Assembly: GCA_965216885.1 (NCBI GenBank)
Contig: OZ244208.1
Location: forward strand, 682,001 to 746,000
DNA length: 64,000 bases
From: CAYNJG01 sp965216885
GTDB lineage: Bacteria; Planctomycetota; Planctomycetia; Pirellulales; Pirellulaceae
Direction: 5' to 3'
A program made the position numbers and the translations under genes. Numbering within the stretch: the first letter of the stretch is position 1; every line of letters starts with the position of its first letter. Shown piece by piece: positions 54,625 to 63,145 of the stretch. The notes below the pieces were generated by a model that was given only the letters and a program-made list of their open reading frames with translations, was not told the origin of the DNA and did not search any database.

Positions 54625-55375
54625 ACGGTTCGGCGGGAGCCTCACCCTCCCGCGCCGAATTCCCCGAGCAGCGGCATGCACGGGAGGGCGAGGCTCCCGC
54701 CGCGCCTGGAATCAAACATGACGTTGCCTCGTATACGGTTCGGCAGGAGCCTCACCCTCCCGCGCCGAATTCCCCGAGCAGCGGCATGCACGGGAGGGCG
54801 AGGCTCCCGCCGAGCCTGGAATCAAACATGACGTTGCCTCGTATACGGTTCGGCAGGAGCCTCACCCTCCCGCGCCGAATTCCCCGAAGCGGCATGCACG
54901 GGAGGGCGAGGCTCCCGCCGAGCCTGGAATCAAGCATGACGTCGCCTCGTATACGGTTCGGCGGGAGCCTCACCCTCCCGCGCCGAATTCCCCGAGCAGC
55001 GGCATGCACGGGAGGGCGAGGCTCCCGCCGCGCCTGGAATCAAACATGACGTTGCCTCGTATACGGTTCGGCAGGAGCCTCACCCTCCCGCGCCGAATTC
55101 CCCGAGCAGCGGCATGCACGGGAGGGCGAGGCTCCCGCCGAGCCTGGAATCAAACATGACGTTGCCTCGTATACGGTTCGGCAGGAGCCTCACCCTCCCG
55201 CGCCGAATTCCCCGAGCAGCGGCATGCACGGGAGGGCGAGGCTCCCGCCGAGCCTGGAATCAAGCATGACGTCGCCTCGTATACGGTTCGGCCGGAGCCT
55301 CACCCTCCCGCGCCAGGAATCAAACATGACGTTGCCTCGTATACGGTTCGGCCGGAGCCTCACCCTCCCGCGCCG
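54625..55375. repeat. Tandem array of ~110-bp units with higher-order duplication
   Basis: Unit heads (ACGGTTCGGC) fall at 54625, 54735, 54845, 54953, 55063, 55173, 55283 and 55343, giving spacings of 110, 110, 108, 110, 110, 110 and 60 bp and a final 33-bp stub. Each full unit holds inverted arms GGGAGCCTCACCCTCCCG and CGGGAGGGCGAGGCTCCC that can form a long hairpin. Units 1-3 match units 4-6 in order, differing by one 2-bp indel. The array fills most of the 1 kb between two minus-strand genes and contains no real gene; the open frames in it are repeat translations. Confidence 0.95.
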
Positions 55376-55405
55376 TCCGCAAGTCGCGGCGATGGGAGAG
55401 AATCC

Positions 55406-55900
55406 CTACTTGATGTCGCTGCCCGCCGGCTTGTCGTAGCTGCGGGCCACGCGACGCAGTTCATGCGCCGTGCGACGCAACTGATCCGCGTTCTCGTACT
55501 GCCGCAGCGCTTCGATGTCGTTGGCAATGCGATCCAGAATTGCACCGTGAGTCCGCATCGTCTTTACCAGTTCCGGCGACGACATTCGCGTTGGCGTCGC
55601 GGGTACCGAACCCGATGGACCCTTCTGGGCTTTTAGTCCCAGTTTCGAACGCAGCTCTGCATTGAAAATCTGATCCGCTTCTTCGACGTTCCCGTCGAGT
55701 ACTGTGCCGCGAAGCACGCTGCCGCCCATGCGTTTCTTGAGCTGTTCGATCTCAAGGAGTTCCTGTTCGTTGGTAGACGAATCTTCCAAGCCAACGTTCC
55801 CGGAGTCTCCCGTGAATGCGGTCGATGCGAATGCGGCCAGAACCGCGACGCCGATCGAGCGGATCACGAATGAGCGGACAGCGTTGAATTGCGATGACAT
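55406..55900 (-). CDS. Hypothetical secreted helical protein
   Basis: 164 residues. The N-terminus (SFVIRSIGVAVLAAFASTAF then TGDSG) is an export signal. The mature protein is charged and helical: ELLEIEQLKKRMGGSVLRGTVLDG, then QIFNAELRSKLGL and LDRIANDIEALRQYENADQLRRTAHELRRVARSYD. No cysteine pair and no enzymatic motif. The repeat array begins about 30 bp after its stop codon. Function unknown; 75 bp separate it from ptsI upstream. Confidence 0.65.
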   Translation of the reverse strand: MSSQFNAVRSFVIRSIGVAVLAAFASTAFTGDSGNVGLEDSSTNEQELLEIEQLKKRMGGSVLRGTVLDGNVEEADQIFNAELRSKLGLKAQKGPSGSVPATPTRMSSPELVKTMRTHGAILDRIANDIEALRQYENADQLRRTAHELRRVARSYDKPAGSDIK

Positions 55901-55975
55901 CGATTGAGCCTCCTTGCGTTTCGCGGATTATAGGAGGTCGAAGTCGGGGGCCCCAACACCAGTCTGACCATGGGG

Positions 55976-57739
55976 CTACGCGGTATCGAGAATCACCAGG
56001 TCGGGTGCGATTTCCCGCATACGATCGGACATGAAGCGTTTGACGTTGGCGGTCGTCTTCAGGCGTAGAGCCTGTTGGAAAATGCCCTCGGCCATCTCGA
56101 CGGTCAGCTTTGCAGCCAGTTGTTTGGTCGTGGGCACGAAAGCCGGGCTCATGCTGAACTGCCGCAATCCCATGCCCATCAGCAGTACGAAGGCGCGCGG
56201 CTGGCCGGCCATTTCGCCGCAAAGCGTCACGGGTTTGCCAGCTTTATTGCAGGCTCGGATTACACCACCAAGAACACGGAGCACTGGTGGGCTGAGCGGC
56301 TGACAGAGGTGGCTTACTTTGGGATTGTCGCGGTCAGCTGCCATCAGATATTGCACGAGGTCGTTGGAGCCAATCGATACGAAATCAACGACGTCCAGCA
56401 TCAGGTCGATGGCAACCGCTGCGGCAGGAACCTCCAGCATGAGACCGACGGGGACTTCGGAAAAGGACTTTCCTTCCGTGCCAAGCTTCCGACCGGCGCG
56501 GCGAACGAACGAGCGAACGCGGCGCATTTCCTCAAGGGTTGTGATCATGGGGAACATCAGCTTGACCCCGCCACCCAGCTTCTCGGCATAGGATGCTGCC
56601 CGCAGGATGGCCCGCACCTGGGTCTCGAAAAACTCCGGATGTTCGAAGGACAGACGAATGCTCCTCCATCCCATGAACGGATTGGCTTCCTGATGCCGGC
56701 CGAGATAAGGAATTGTCTTGTCGCCGCCGATGTCGAGTGTCCGTATGGTGACGTTGTGATCGGGGCTCGCATCAATGATGTCCCGGTAGGCTGCCAGCTG
56801 CTCTTCTTCGTCGGGTACATCCTCGTGCGTCAGGTAGAGATATTCGGTGCGGTACAGCCCGACACCCGATGCGCCCATGGCACCCGCGGCCAGCGCATCC
56901 TGGGCGTGATTGATATTTGCGAGCAACCGTAACGGTTCGCCGTCTTTCGTGACGGCCGGTTGATCGCGGTTTTCGGCCAGTTGGTCGCGGAGGTGGAAGA
57001 ATTCCCGTTCGAGTTTACGATACGCTGCCAGCGCTTCGGCGTCGGGGTTGACGATGACGTGACCCTCGCGTCCGTCGACGACAATGACGTCGCCGGTCTT
57101 GACGTTCTTCAGGACACCCACAACGCCACTGACCGCGGGGATACCACGGCTCCGCGCGATGATGGCGGCATGGCTGGTTTGGCTTCCCCGCTGGGTCACA
57201 ATGCCACGAACTTCGGTATCTCCCAACGCGACGGCCTGCGAGGGCAGGAGTTCGTCGACGCAGATAATCAGTGGTCCATCCAGCGGCGGAGCGACTTCCG
57301 GTCTGAGGACGTCCGACAGGTGTGCGCTCAGTCGCACGACGACATCCCGCACGTCAGCGAGTCGTTCACGAATGTAGTCGTCCGCAGTCGCGCCAAACAT
57401 GGCCGCGTAGTCGTCCAGCAGTTTCTGCAAGGCGGCCTGTGCCTGAATGCGATCTTTGACGATCCACTGCCTGACCTTTTTGGTGAATGCGGTATCGCGC
57501 AGAATCGAGCGGTGGGTTTGGAAGATCGCGGCCTCTTCGGGGCCAACCTGCTTTTCGACCTTCCGTTGAAGGTTGCGCAGTTCGCTGCTGACCTTGTCTC
57601 GCGCGGACTCGTACCTCGCTAATTCTGCGGTTATTTCCTTGTCCACAAGGCGTTTCGTGTCCGGATCCACGAATATCTCGTGAATGCAATAAGCCGTTCC
57701 AACGGCGACTCCGGGAGATACTGCCAAGCCTTTTCTCAT
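55976..57739 (-). CDS. ptsI: PTS enzyme I (phosphoenolpyruvate-protein phosphotransferase)
   Basis: 587 residues, full length. Begins MRKGLAVSPGVAVGTAYCI. The phosphorylated His is in QRGSQTSHAAIIARSRGIPAVSG (about residue 189). The PEP-binding TIM barrel shows GVGLYRTEYLYL, FMGWRSIRLSFEHPEFF, GLMLEVPAAAVAIDLML, IGSNDLVQYLMAADR and VTLCGEMAGQP, which carries the catalytic Cys. It passes phosphate from PEP to HPr. No ptsH or EII gene is in the window, so the partner must be elsewhere; in such genomes a regulatory PTS is possible. Confidence 0.95.
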   Translation of the reverse strand: MRKGLAVSPGVAVGTAYCIHEIFVDPDTKRLVDKEITAELARYESARDKVSSELRNLQRKVEKQVGPEEAAIFQTHRSILRDTAFTKKVRQWIVKDRIQAQAALQKLLDDYAAMFGATADDYIRERLADVRDVVVRLSAHLSDVLRPEVAPPLDGPLIICVDELLPSQAVALGDTEVRGIVTQRGSQTSHAAIIARSRGIPAVSGVVGVLKNVKTGDVIVVDGREGHVIVNPDAEALAAYRKLEREFFHLRDQLAENRDQPAVTKDGEPLRLLANINHAQDALAAGAMGASGVGLYRTEYLYLTHEDVPDEEEQLAAYRDIIDASPDHNVTIRTLDIGGDKTIPYLGRHQEANPFMGWRSIRLSFEHPEFFETQVRAILRAASYAEKLGGGVKLMFPMITTLEEMRRVRSFVRRAGRKLGTEGKSFSEVPVGLMLEVPAAAVAIDLMLDVVDFVSIGSNDLVQYLMAADRDNPKVSHLCQPLSPPVLRVLGGVIRACNKAGKPVTLCGEMAGQPRAFVLLMGMGLRQFSMSPAFVPTTKQLAAKLTVEMAEGIFQQALRLKTTANVKRFMSDRMREIAPDLVILDTA

Positions 57740-57995
57740 GTGGGCAATTTAGCAGACACGTGCCACCCAGTGTTTCGATTGATTTCCGCCTTCCTGACCA
57801 AAATGATGCCGCCAGATGGGGCGCTAACTAATCCCCGCAGGAACTAATGGCGCTCGTAGCTGTCCCGTTCGACGTTGCTCGTCTGGACAGAGGGCCCTGG
57901 ATTCTGGTAAAGCCTTGCCGACAGTAGCCTTAGTTCGGTTGAGCAGGATAGGGCTTGGCGATATACTCCGCAGTTTACGCGCGACATCGAGTACT

Positions 57996-58481
57996 ATGCG
58001 GTTTACCCTGATTGACAAGATTACCGACCTACATCCCGGTGAAAGGGTGTGCGCGGTAAAGGGCCTGTCGATGTCCGAAGAGTATTTGCAGGACCATTTT
58101 CCGTTGTTTCCGGTGATGCCGGGCGTGCTGATGCTGGAGGCTTTGTATCAATCCAGCTGTTGGTTGGTGCGTGTGACGGATGACTTTTCGTGCAGCATGG
58201 TGCAACTTGCAGAAGCGAGAAACGTAACTTACAAGGATTTTGTCCAACCCGGGGAATCGCTTTCTATAGAGAGTCGAATCCACAAACGGGTGGACAATCG
58301 CGTCACGGTTCAGGCCGAGGGGAAGGTGGACGGTCGATCTGCAGTGAAGGCTCGGCTGGTTTTGGATTGTTTCAATCTAGCCGATCGTGATCTTGCTAGC
58401 AGCTCCATCGATTCGTACATCATTCAGGAACTCAGGCGGGAATACGAGAACCTGCGTGGCGTCGTCATAGAACAGGGCTGA
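57996..58481 (+). CDS. FabZ-like 3-hydroxyacyl-ACP dehydratase (hotdog fold)
   Basis: 161 residues from the ATG at 57996 (MRFTLIDKITDLHPGERVCA), typical of FabZ. The motif DHFPLFPVMPGVLMLEAL holds catalytic His34 and the paired Glu48. The C-terminus adds a helix (YIIQELRREYENLRGVVIEQG). It should remove water from a 3-hydroxyacyl-ACP. It is the first of a plus-strand set with an ACP gene and a second hotdog gene, 97 bp ahead of the ACP. Confidence 0.88.
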   Translation: MRFTLIDKITDLHPGERVCAVKGLSMSEEYLQDHFPLFPVMPGVLMLEALYQSSCWLVRVTDDFSCSMVQLAEARNVTYKDFVQPGESLSIESRIHKRVDNRVTVQAEGKVDGRSAVKARLVLDCFNLADRDLASSSIDSYIIQELRREYENLRGVVIEQG

Positions 58482-58563
58482 ATCAGCGTTGTGATCGGCC
58501 GATTTACAAGATATGAACGTGCGTGCAAAAAAAGAGTAAAAGCAGGCACCGGTAAGAAAAACA

Positions 58564-58569
58564 GAGGAG
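58564..58569 (+). promoter_or_regulatory. Ribosome binding site for the ACP gene
   Basis: GAGGAG with a 9-nt spacer before the ATG at 58579; supports this start. Confidence 0.6.
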
Positions 58570-58578
58570 TGTATTCAG

Positions 58579-58965
58579 ATGGCACCATCTAATGACGAAG
58601 TGTTTCAGAAAGTTCAGGAGGCACTCGTTGAGGCGCTAGGCGTTGATGACGACGAGGTAACTCCGGAATCCACGCTGGTGGGTGACCTCGGCGCGGAGTC
58701 AATCGACTTTCTGGATATCGTGTTTCGCCTGGAAAAGGCCTTTGGCATTGAGATTCCGCGAGCAGAGTTGTTCCCAGAGGACATTCTGACCAACGCTGAA
58801 TATGTCGAAGGTGGTCGCGTGACGTCGACGGGTGTCGCGGAACTCAAGAAACGTATGCACTTCGCTGATCTTTCCAAGTTCGAAGCGAATCCGCTGATCT
58901 CCGAATTCCCGAATCTGCTGACCGTCAATGACATGTGTCGGTACGTTGCAAGCAAGTTGGCCTGA
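58579..58965 (+). CDS. Acyl carrier protein with C-terminal extension
   Basis: 128 residues, longer than the usual 75-85. The carrier core contains VFQKVQEALVEALGVDDDEV and GDLGAESIDFLDIVFRLEKAFGIEIP; Ser41 in AESID is the phosphopantetheine site (usual DSLD). After the core a 45-residue extension (VEGGRVTSTGVAELKKRMHF, then NPLISEFPNLLTVNDMCRYV) replaces the usual helix 4 end. Placed between two hotdog genes, it probably carries the acyl chain of a dedicated pathway and is not the main fatty-acid ACP. Confidence 0.9.
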   Translation: MAPSNDEVFQKVQEALVEALGVDDDEVTPESTLVGDLGAESIDFLDIVFRLEKAFGIEIPRAELFPEDILTNAEYVEGGRVTSTGVAELKKRMHFADLSKFEANPLISEFPNLLTVNDMCRYVASKLA

Positions 58966-58969
58966 CGAC

Positions 58970-59515
58970 ATGCGATGGTGGTGGATAGACCGGTTCGTTG
59001 AATTCCAGAGCGGCAAGTACGCCAAGACGGTGAAGAACGTCTCGCTCGCCGAGGAACAACTCGACGACTACATGCCTGCCCATCCGGTCATGCCGCACTC
59101 GCTCATCATTGAGGGACTGGCGCAGACCGGTGGGTTGCTGGTTGGCCAACTGAGCGATTTCGAACGCAGCGTCGTGCTGGCGAAGGTATCCAGCGCGAAG
59201 TTCTATTTCGCGCCGACGCCCGGAGACCAATTGTCGTATCACGCGGTTCTGGAAAGAATCGAAACCGACGGAGCGCTCGTCTGCTGTACCGTGCATGTTG
59301 GTGAGCGACTACAGGCGAACATTGATTTGTACTTTGCCTACTTCGACAACCGTGGCATTCAGCGGGGCCAGTTTATTCCCGCCGACTTTTTGCGCATGAT
59401 GCGCGTGTTCCGGCTTTTTGATGTAGGCGTGGATGCCGATGGCAATCCGCTGAAAGTACCCGAGAGACTGCTCGAAGCCGAAAAACAGAACCTCACGGGT
59501 TCGGTGACCTCGTAA
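58970..59515 (+). CDS. FabZ-like hotdog protein lacking the catalytic His
   Basis: 181 residues from the ATG at 58970, 4 bp after the ACP stop. It aligns without gaps with the hotdog protein encoded at 57996 over the first 50 residues: MRWWWIDRFVEFQSGKYAKT, then DDYMPAHPVMPHSLIIEGLAQ. Position 34, His in the other protein, is Tyr here, while Glu48 is kept. The fold and acyl-binding groove are therefore likely retained but classical dehydration is doubtful. It may act as a structural subunit, a thioesterase-like enzyme or an isomerase. Confidence 0.84.
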   Translation: MRWWWIDRFVEFQSGKYAKTVKNVSLAEEQLDDYMPAHPVMPHSLIIEGLAQTGGLLVGQLSDFERSVVLAKVSSAKFYFAPTPGDQLSYHAVLERIETDGALVCCTVHVGERLQANIDLYFAYFDNRGIQRGQFIPADFLRMMRVFRLFDVGVDADGNPLKVPERLLEAEKQNLTGSVTS

Positions 59516-59583
59516 GGTTTTGTGCTTTCCGGCGAGCCGGATCGAAAGGCTCCGTATAAGAACGTCTGTTCACGGTGGCCATG

Positions 59584-59748
59584 TTATTTTTGGTCCGTCA
59601 AAACCAGCCACAAAGCGTGAACCATGCCGGGGATGCCGCCCAGCAGAGTCAGAATGATGTTAACCCAGAAGTGCATCCCTGTATTCACTTGCAAGAACGC
59701 GGCAATCGGTGGAAACACAATCGACAACACGATTTTGACAATCTGCAT
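59584..59748 (-). CDS. YqaE/Pmp3-family small membrane protein
   Basis: 54 residues (start ATG at 59746-59748, stop TAA at 59584-59586), below common length cutoffs. Two hydrophobic helices: IVKIVLSIVFPPIAAFLQV, with the family Pro-Pro in FPPIAAFLQ, and WVNIILTLLGGIPGMVHALWLVL with the conserved LGGIPGMVHA (usual LxxxPGxIHAxW). AAGGAA lies 8 nt upstream. Members of this UPF0057 family are induced by salt or low temperature and affect membrane potential in yeast. It lies on the opposite strand between the second hotdog gene and fabF. Confidence 0.92.
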   Translation of the reverse strand: MQIVKIVLSIVFPPIAAFLQVNTGMHFWVNIILTLLGGIPGMVHALWLVLTDQK

Positions 59749-59924
59749 ACTTTCATTTCCTTGGGGTTAGTGAATTGTCCAACAGTAATTCGTCGACGGA
59801 GAGCCATTCTTGGCAAAATCCGCGTCGCGGCGAATGTCGGCGGTCCGAAAGACACGCCGGCTAAAAACGGCCGTCGTGATATGCTTATCAATCTGCAACT
59901 CAACTGTACGTTCGAGGCCCAGCC

Positions 59925-61205
59925 ATGCGAAGGCGAGTAGTCATTACTGGAGTCGGTTCTATCAACCCGATGGGACACGATGTGGAAACCGTTTGGTCAG
60001 GCCTGAAAGAAGGCAAATCGGGCGTCGGTTTCACGTCGATTTTTGACGCCAGTCGGTTCCCGACCAAGATCTCCGCGGAGGTCAAAAACTGGAGTGTTGC
60101 GGACGCCGGAATCGATGCGGAGGAGTGGAAGTTTCGCGGACGGCATACTTGCTTTGCGGCCGGTGCGGCCACGCAGGCGGTCGAGGGTTCTGGTGTACTC
60201 GAAGCAGGCCTGGACCCGGTTCGCTTTGGTGTCTATCTGGGTTGCGGCGAGGGTAATCAGGATTTTGGCTCCTTCACCGAAATGATGACCGCCGCGCTGA
60301 CGGATGACGGTTTGGACATCGCCGAATTTACGCGTAAGGGCCTCGAGATTCTGAATCCGATGCTCGAGCTTGAGCAGGAACCCAACATGCCGTGCGGTCA
60401 TCTCGCCAGCATGTTTAACGCCCAAGGCCCAAACCTGAATTGTCTGACCGCGTGCGCGGCCAGTAGCCAGGCGATCGGTGAAGCCAGCGAGATCATCCGC
60501 CGCGGGGACGCGGACGTCATGCTATCCGGTGGCACGCACAGCATGATTCATCCGTTCGGTGTCACAGGTTTCAACCTGTTGACGGCGCTCTCAGAGAACA
60601 ATGAAGTGCCCGAGAAAGCCTCGCGACCCTTCGATCGACTTCGTGACGGCTTTGTGCTTGGCGAGGGCTCCGCGATGGTTGTGCTGGAAGAGTACGAAAT
60701 GGCGAAGAAACGCGGTGCTCATATTTTCGGCGAAATCCTCGGCTACGGAACGACCGCCGACGCCTACCGCATCACCGACATTCACCCGGAAGGTCGCGGT
60801 GCAATTGCCTGTATGAAGATGGCGATGGAGGACGCGAACGTTACTCCCGCAGACATTGACTACGTGAATGCTCACGGCACCAGCACCACCGTGAATGACA
60901 AGATCGAAACACTCAGCTGTCGTGCTGCTTTTGGCGACCATGCGGAGAAGATTCCCGTTTCCAGCACGAAGAGCATGATGGGACATCTGATCGCGGCAGC
61001 GGGCGTGACCGAACTGATCGTTTGCCTGATGGCAATGCGGGACAATGTGTTACCGCCGACGATCAACTACGAAAATCCGGATCCCCTGTGCGACCTGGAT
61101 TACATTCCCAATGAAGCTCGTGAGGCGGAATGCAACATCGCCCTGAATAACAGCTTTGGGTTCGGCGGACAGAATATCACGCTGATTGTCGGCAAGCCTT
61201 CCTGA
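59925..61205 (+). CDS. fabF: 3-oxoacyl-ACP synthase II-type (KAS)
   Basis: 426 residues. The thiolase-fold triad is complete: Cys177 in TACAASSQAIGEA, His317 in NAHGTSTTVND and His354 in KSMMGHLIAAAGVTE, with Lys349. Starts MRRRVVITGVGSINPMG and ends NSFGFGGQNITLIV, both standard. It condenses malonyl-ACP with acyl-ACP. It lies on the same strand as the hotdog-ACP-hotdog set and probably works with that ACP. No chain-length-factor partner is seen. Confidence 0.94.
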   Translation: MRRRVVITGVGSINPMGHDVETVWSGLKEGKSGVGFTSIFDASRFPTKISAEVKNWSVADAGIDAEEWKFRGRHTCFAAGAATQAVEGSGVLEAGLDPVRFGVYLGCGEGNQDFGSFTEMMTAALTDDGLDIAEFTRKGLEILNPMLELEQEPNMPCGHLASMFNAQGPNLNCLTACAASSQAIGEASEIIRRGDADVMLSGGTHSMIHPFGVTGFNLLTALSENNEVPEKASRPFDRLRDGFVLGEGSAMVVLEEYEMAKKRGAHIFGEILGYGTTADAYRITDIHPEGRGAIACMKMAMEDANVTPADIDYVNAHGTSTTVNDKIETLSCRAAFGDHAEKIPVSSTKSMMGHLIAAAGVTELIVCLMAMRDNVLPPTINYENPDPLCDLDYIPNEAREAECNIALNNSFGFGGQNITLIVGKPS

Positions 61206-61289
61206 TCCCAGGTCCAGCCAACATCGCCAGCTCGAACGAGAAGCTGGTTTTGAAACCTGGAGTCCAGTAGCAATTGCCCAGTAACAAAG

Positions 61290-61323
61290 ACAAAGCCCCG
61301 CGCGAATCCGCGCGGGGCTTTGT
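61290..61323 (+). terminator. Rho-independent-type terminator hairpin after fabF
   Basis: A perfect 15-bp stem: the left arm AAAGCCCCGCGCG (core at 61292-61304) pairs with CGCGCGGGGCTTT (61309-61321), loop AATC. A-rich and T-rich flanks make it able to work in both directions, but the T-run after the stem is short (TTTGTGCTTT). Confidence 0.85.
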
Positions 61324-61439
61324 GCTTTGGTGAACTCACTGAACGAAGAACGCATCCTTTTGTGGGACGACGATCTGAGGAATCAAAATCCGGTGATCAT
61401 GATCTGGGAATCACAATCCTGAATTCGAAGACCTGTAGA

Positions 61440-61871
61440 TCACGGTCCGATCGAAGGTGGATTCGAGACGAAGAAGTCGCGAGGTCCACGCGTCGTGTAG
61501 TACGGATACGTTACCTGAGGACTTGGTGGGCCGTTAGCAGGACCGGGCATTCCGCCCATGTGCGACTGCGGTCCACGATGGTGTTGGCCAATGAACGAAG
61601 CCAGAGGTCCGGTGTGCCCACCGCGAACGCCATAGCCATCGCCGTTCAACGTTTCCGGTGTTGCGCAGTTGCCGCTATTGCAGCCGCCACCCAAGCTTCC
61701 CAGTAGTCCGGATAGACCACATGCGCCCGAGGCGCAACCACTGCTGCACGAGTCGCAACCGACCGGGCCAGCGTCACAACCGCCGGCTCCGCAGCCACCC
61801 GTGGATTGACATCCTGTGGTGGCGACGCATAGCAGAAACGCAGCCACAAGGGCTGTCATACTCTTTATCAT
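61440..61871 (-). CDS. Small Cys/Gly-rich lipoprotein
   Basis: 143 residues from the ATG at 61869-61871. MIKSMTALVAAFLLCVATTG then Cys21 is a lipoprotein signal. The next 50 residues are Cys/Gly-rich (CGAGGCDAGPVGCDSCSSGC), and the C-terminal half is Pro/Gly/His-rich, ending in TYPYYTTRGPRDFF and SNPPSIGP, a tail I recall from short planctomycete lipoproteins. A smaller relative in style of the protein at 50844. Probably an envelope component. Confidence 0.82.
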   Translation of the reverse strand: MIKSMTALVAAFLLCVATTGCQSTGGCGAGGCDAGPVGCDSCSSGCASGACGLSGLLGSLGGGCNSGNCATPETLNGDGYGVRGGHTGPLASFIGQHHRGPQSHMGGMPGPANGPPSPQVTYPYYTTRGPRDFFVSNPPSIGP

Positions 61872-62105
61872 CTGATTTCCCCCCAAAAACGGCTCACCAG
61901 AAACGGCGCACGCCGTCTGGGTTGCCAGCAAAATGCTTGAAGCGGACTCGTTTTCCAATGCGGGCGAAAACGAACCTGTTTAGATGATCGACCTGAGTTT
62001 CGGTAGAATTGAGAAAATCGGGAAATTCGATATGACCGAGTAATGAGGCAATTCACGGTCTGGTGTCATTGCTATGATGGCAGCAAGGAACAACGGGAAT
62101 TCGAG

Positions 62106-62357
62106 ATGAACCAACCTGACAAAATCAACCGTTCGGCGCAGGCGACGCCGTGGCTACCGCGATTCGGTATCGCTGAAATGATGTTGGCCATGATGATCCT
62201 CTGCGTCATGGCCGCGGCGGGCAGTTACATGTCGACGGCGATTCGCGACGGTCGTGGCCGAGCGATCTTTGTCATCTTTACACTGGCTTCGCCGATTGCA
62301 CTCGTGCTGGTGCTGAGCGCCTATCTGGGACTGAAGCGCTGGTTGAAAAGCCGCTGA
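62106..62357 (+). CDS. Small hypothetical membrane protein
   Basis: 83 residues from the ATG at 62106 (MNQPDKINRS). Two hydrophobic helices: FGIAEMMLAMMILCVMAAAG and AIFVIFTLASPIALVLVLSAYLG, separated by STAIRDGRGR, and a basic end (LKRWLKSR). The frame is open upstream to 62043, but no better start is seen. Function unknown. Confidence 0.6.
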   Translation: MNQPDKINRSAQATPWLPRFGIAEMMLAMMILCVMAAAGSYMSTAIRDGRGRAIFVIFTLASPIALVLVLSAYLGLKRWLKSR

Positions 62358-62470
62358 TCCAGGCGGGGCTTGGCGACGAAACGTTTGACCCGCGGGCGAA
62401 CGCGTTTTGCCATCGCTGCACGTCCCCGGGAAATGGATAGTGTGAGTGACTACCGCTTTCGCCGCACCCG

Positions 62471-63145
62471 TTATTCGGAATCCGGTTCACCAATGCCGCG
62501 CAGGTAGGACGAAAGTCTGGATTGCAGATCCAGCAACTGCTGCCACCGTTCCTGTTCCAGCGTCACGCGGCTTTCGTCTTCTTCCGTCTTGACGGAAAGT
62601 AACAGGTGCCGGATTCGCACATGCAGGTACTCGATCAGCTCCGATAGCTGCGCCGCCTGAGCGGGACTGAGCCCGGTTGGCAACTCGGGAGGTTCGGCAA
62701 CGTGCACGGTTGCCTGAAGGTCTTCTTCGTCCTGCCAGTTCAGATCAAAGCTGACGCTATCGGAAGACGCGTCTGGCTTCATTTCGCGACTTTCGGTCTC
62801 CGCCAATTCGTAGGCGTCACCCTTGAGCGTCGCCATACGACCTTCGATCTCCGACGGAGAACCGAACAGCAGGATTGACCGGCCCACGCAAATCATGTCA
62901 CCGTGGCGGAGGATGCGCAACTGGATGTCCTCACCATTTACCTTCGTGCCGTTGGTGCTCTCCAGATCCGTGAGGACCAGTCGATTTTGATCTTCCTGAA
63001 TTTTCAAATGAAATCGACTAACACGGTCGTCGTTCAGTTGAATGACGTTGCCTTCTTCCCGGCCGATCGTCACTGGTGTGCCTAAACTCGTGAAGATACG
63101 TCCACGATCGGCACCGTCGATTACACGTAGATTGACTTCAGCCAT
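62471..63145 (-). CDS. FHA-domain protein
   Basis: 224 residues from the ATG at 63143-63145 (MAEVNLRVID). The FHA domain spans about 5-97: GR at 28-29, SRFH at 43-46 and STNGTKVNG at 63-71, the phosphothreonine-binding residues. The C-terminal part has an acidic linker and a coiled-coil-like end (SVKTEEDESRVTLEQERWQQLLDL). It probably reads phosphorylation by Ser/Thr kinases such as those at 1.6-13 kb, which is an inference from the domain and not from linkage. Confidence 0.9.
   Translation of the reverse strand: MAEVNLRVIDGADRGRIFTSLGTPVTIGREEGNVIQLNDDRVSRFHLKIQEDQNRLVLTDLESTNGTKVNGEDIQLRILRHGDMICVGRSILLFGSPSEIEGRMATLKGDAYELAETESREMKPDASSDSVSFDLNWQDEEDLQATVHVAEPPELPTGLSPAQAAQLSELIEYLHVRIRHLLLSVKTEEDESRVTLEQERWQQLLDLQSRLSSYLRGIGEPDSE

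Noticed and set aside
54573..55049. 158-codon open frame and its antisense partners in the repeat array
   Set aside because: It is a translation of the 110-bp repeat units; it has no start signal or protein family character.
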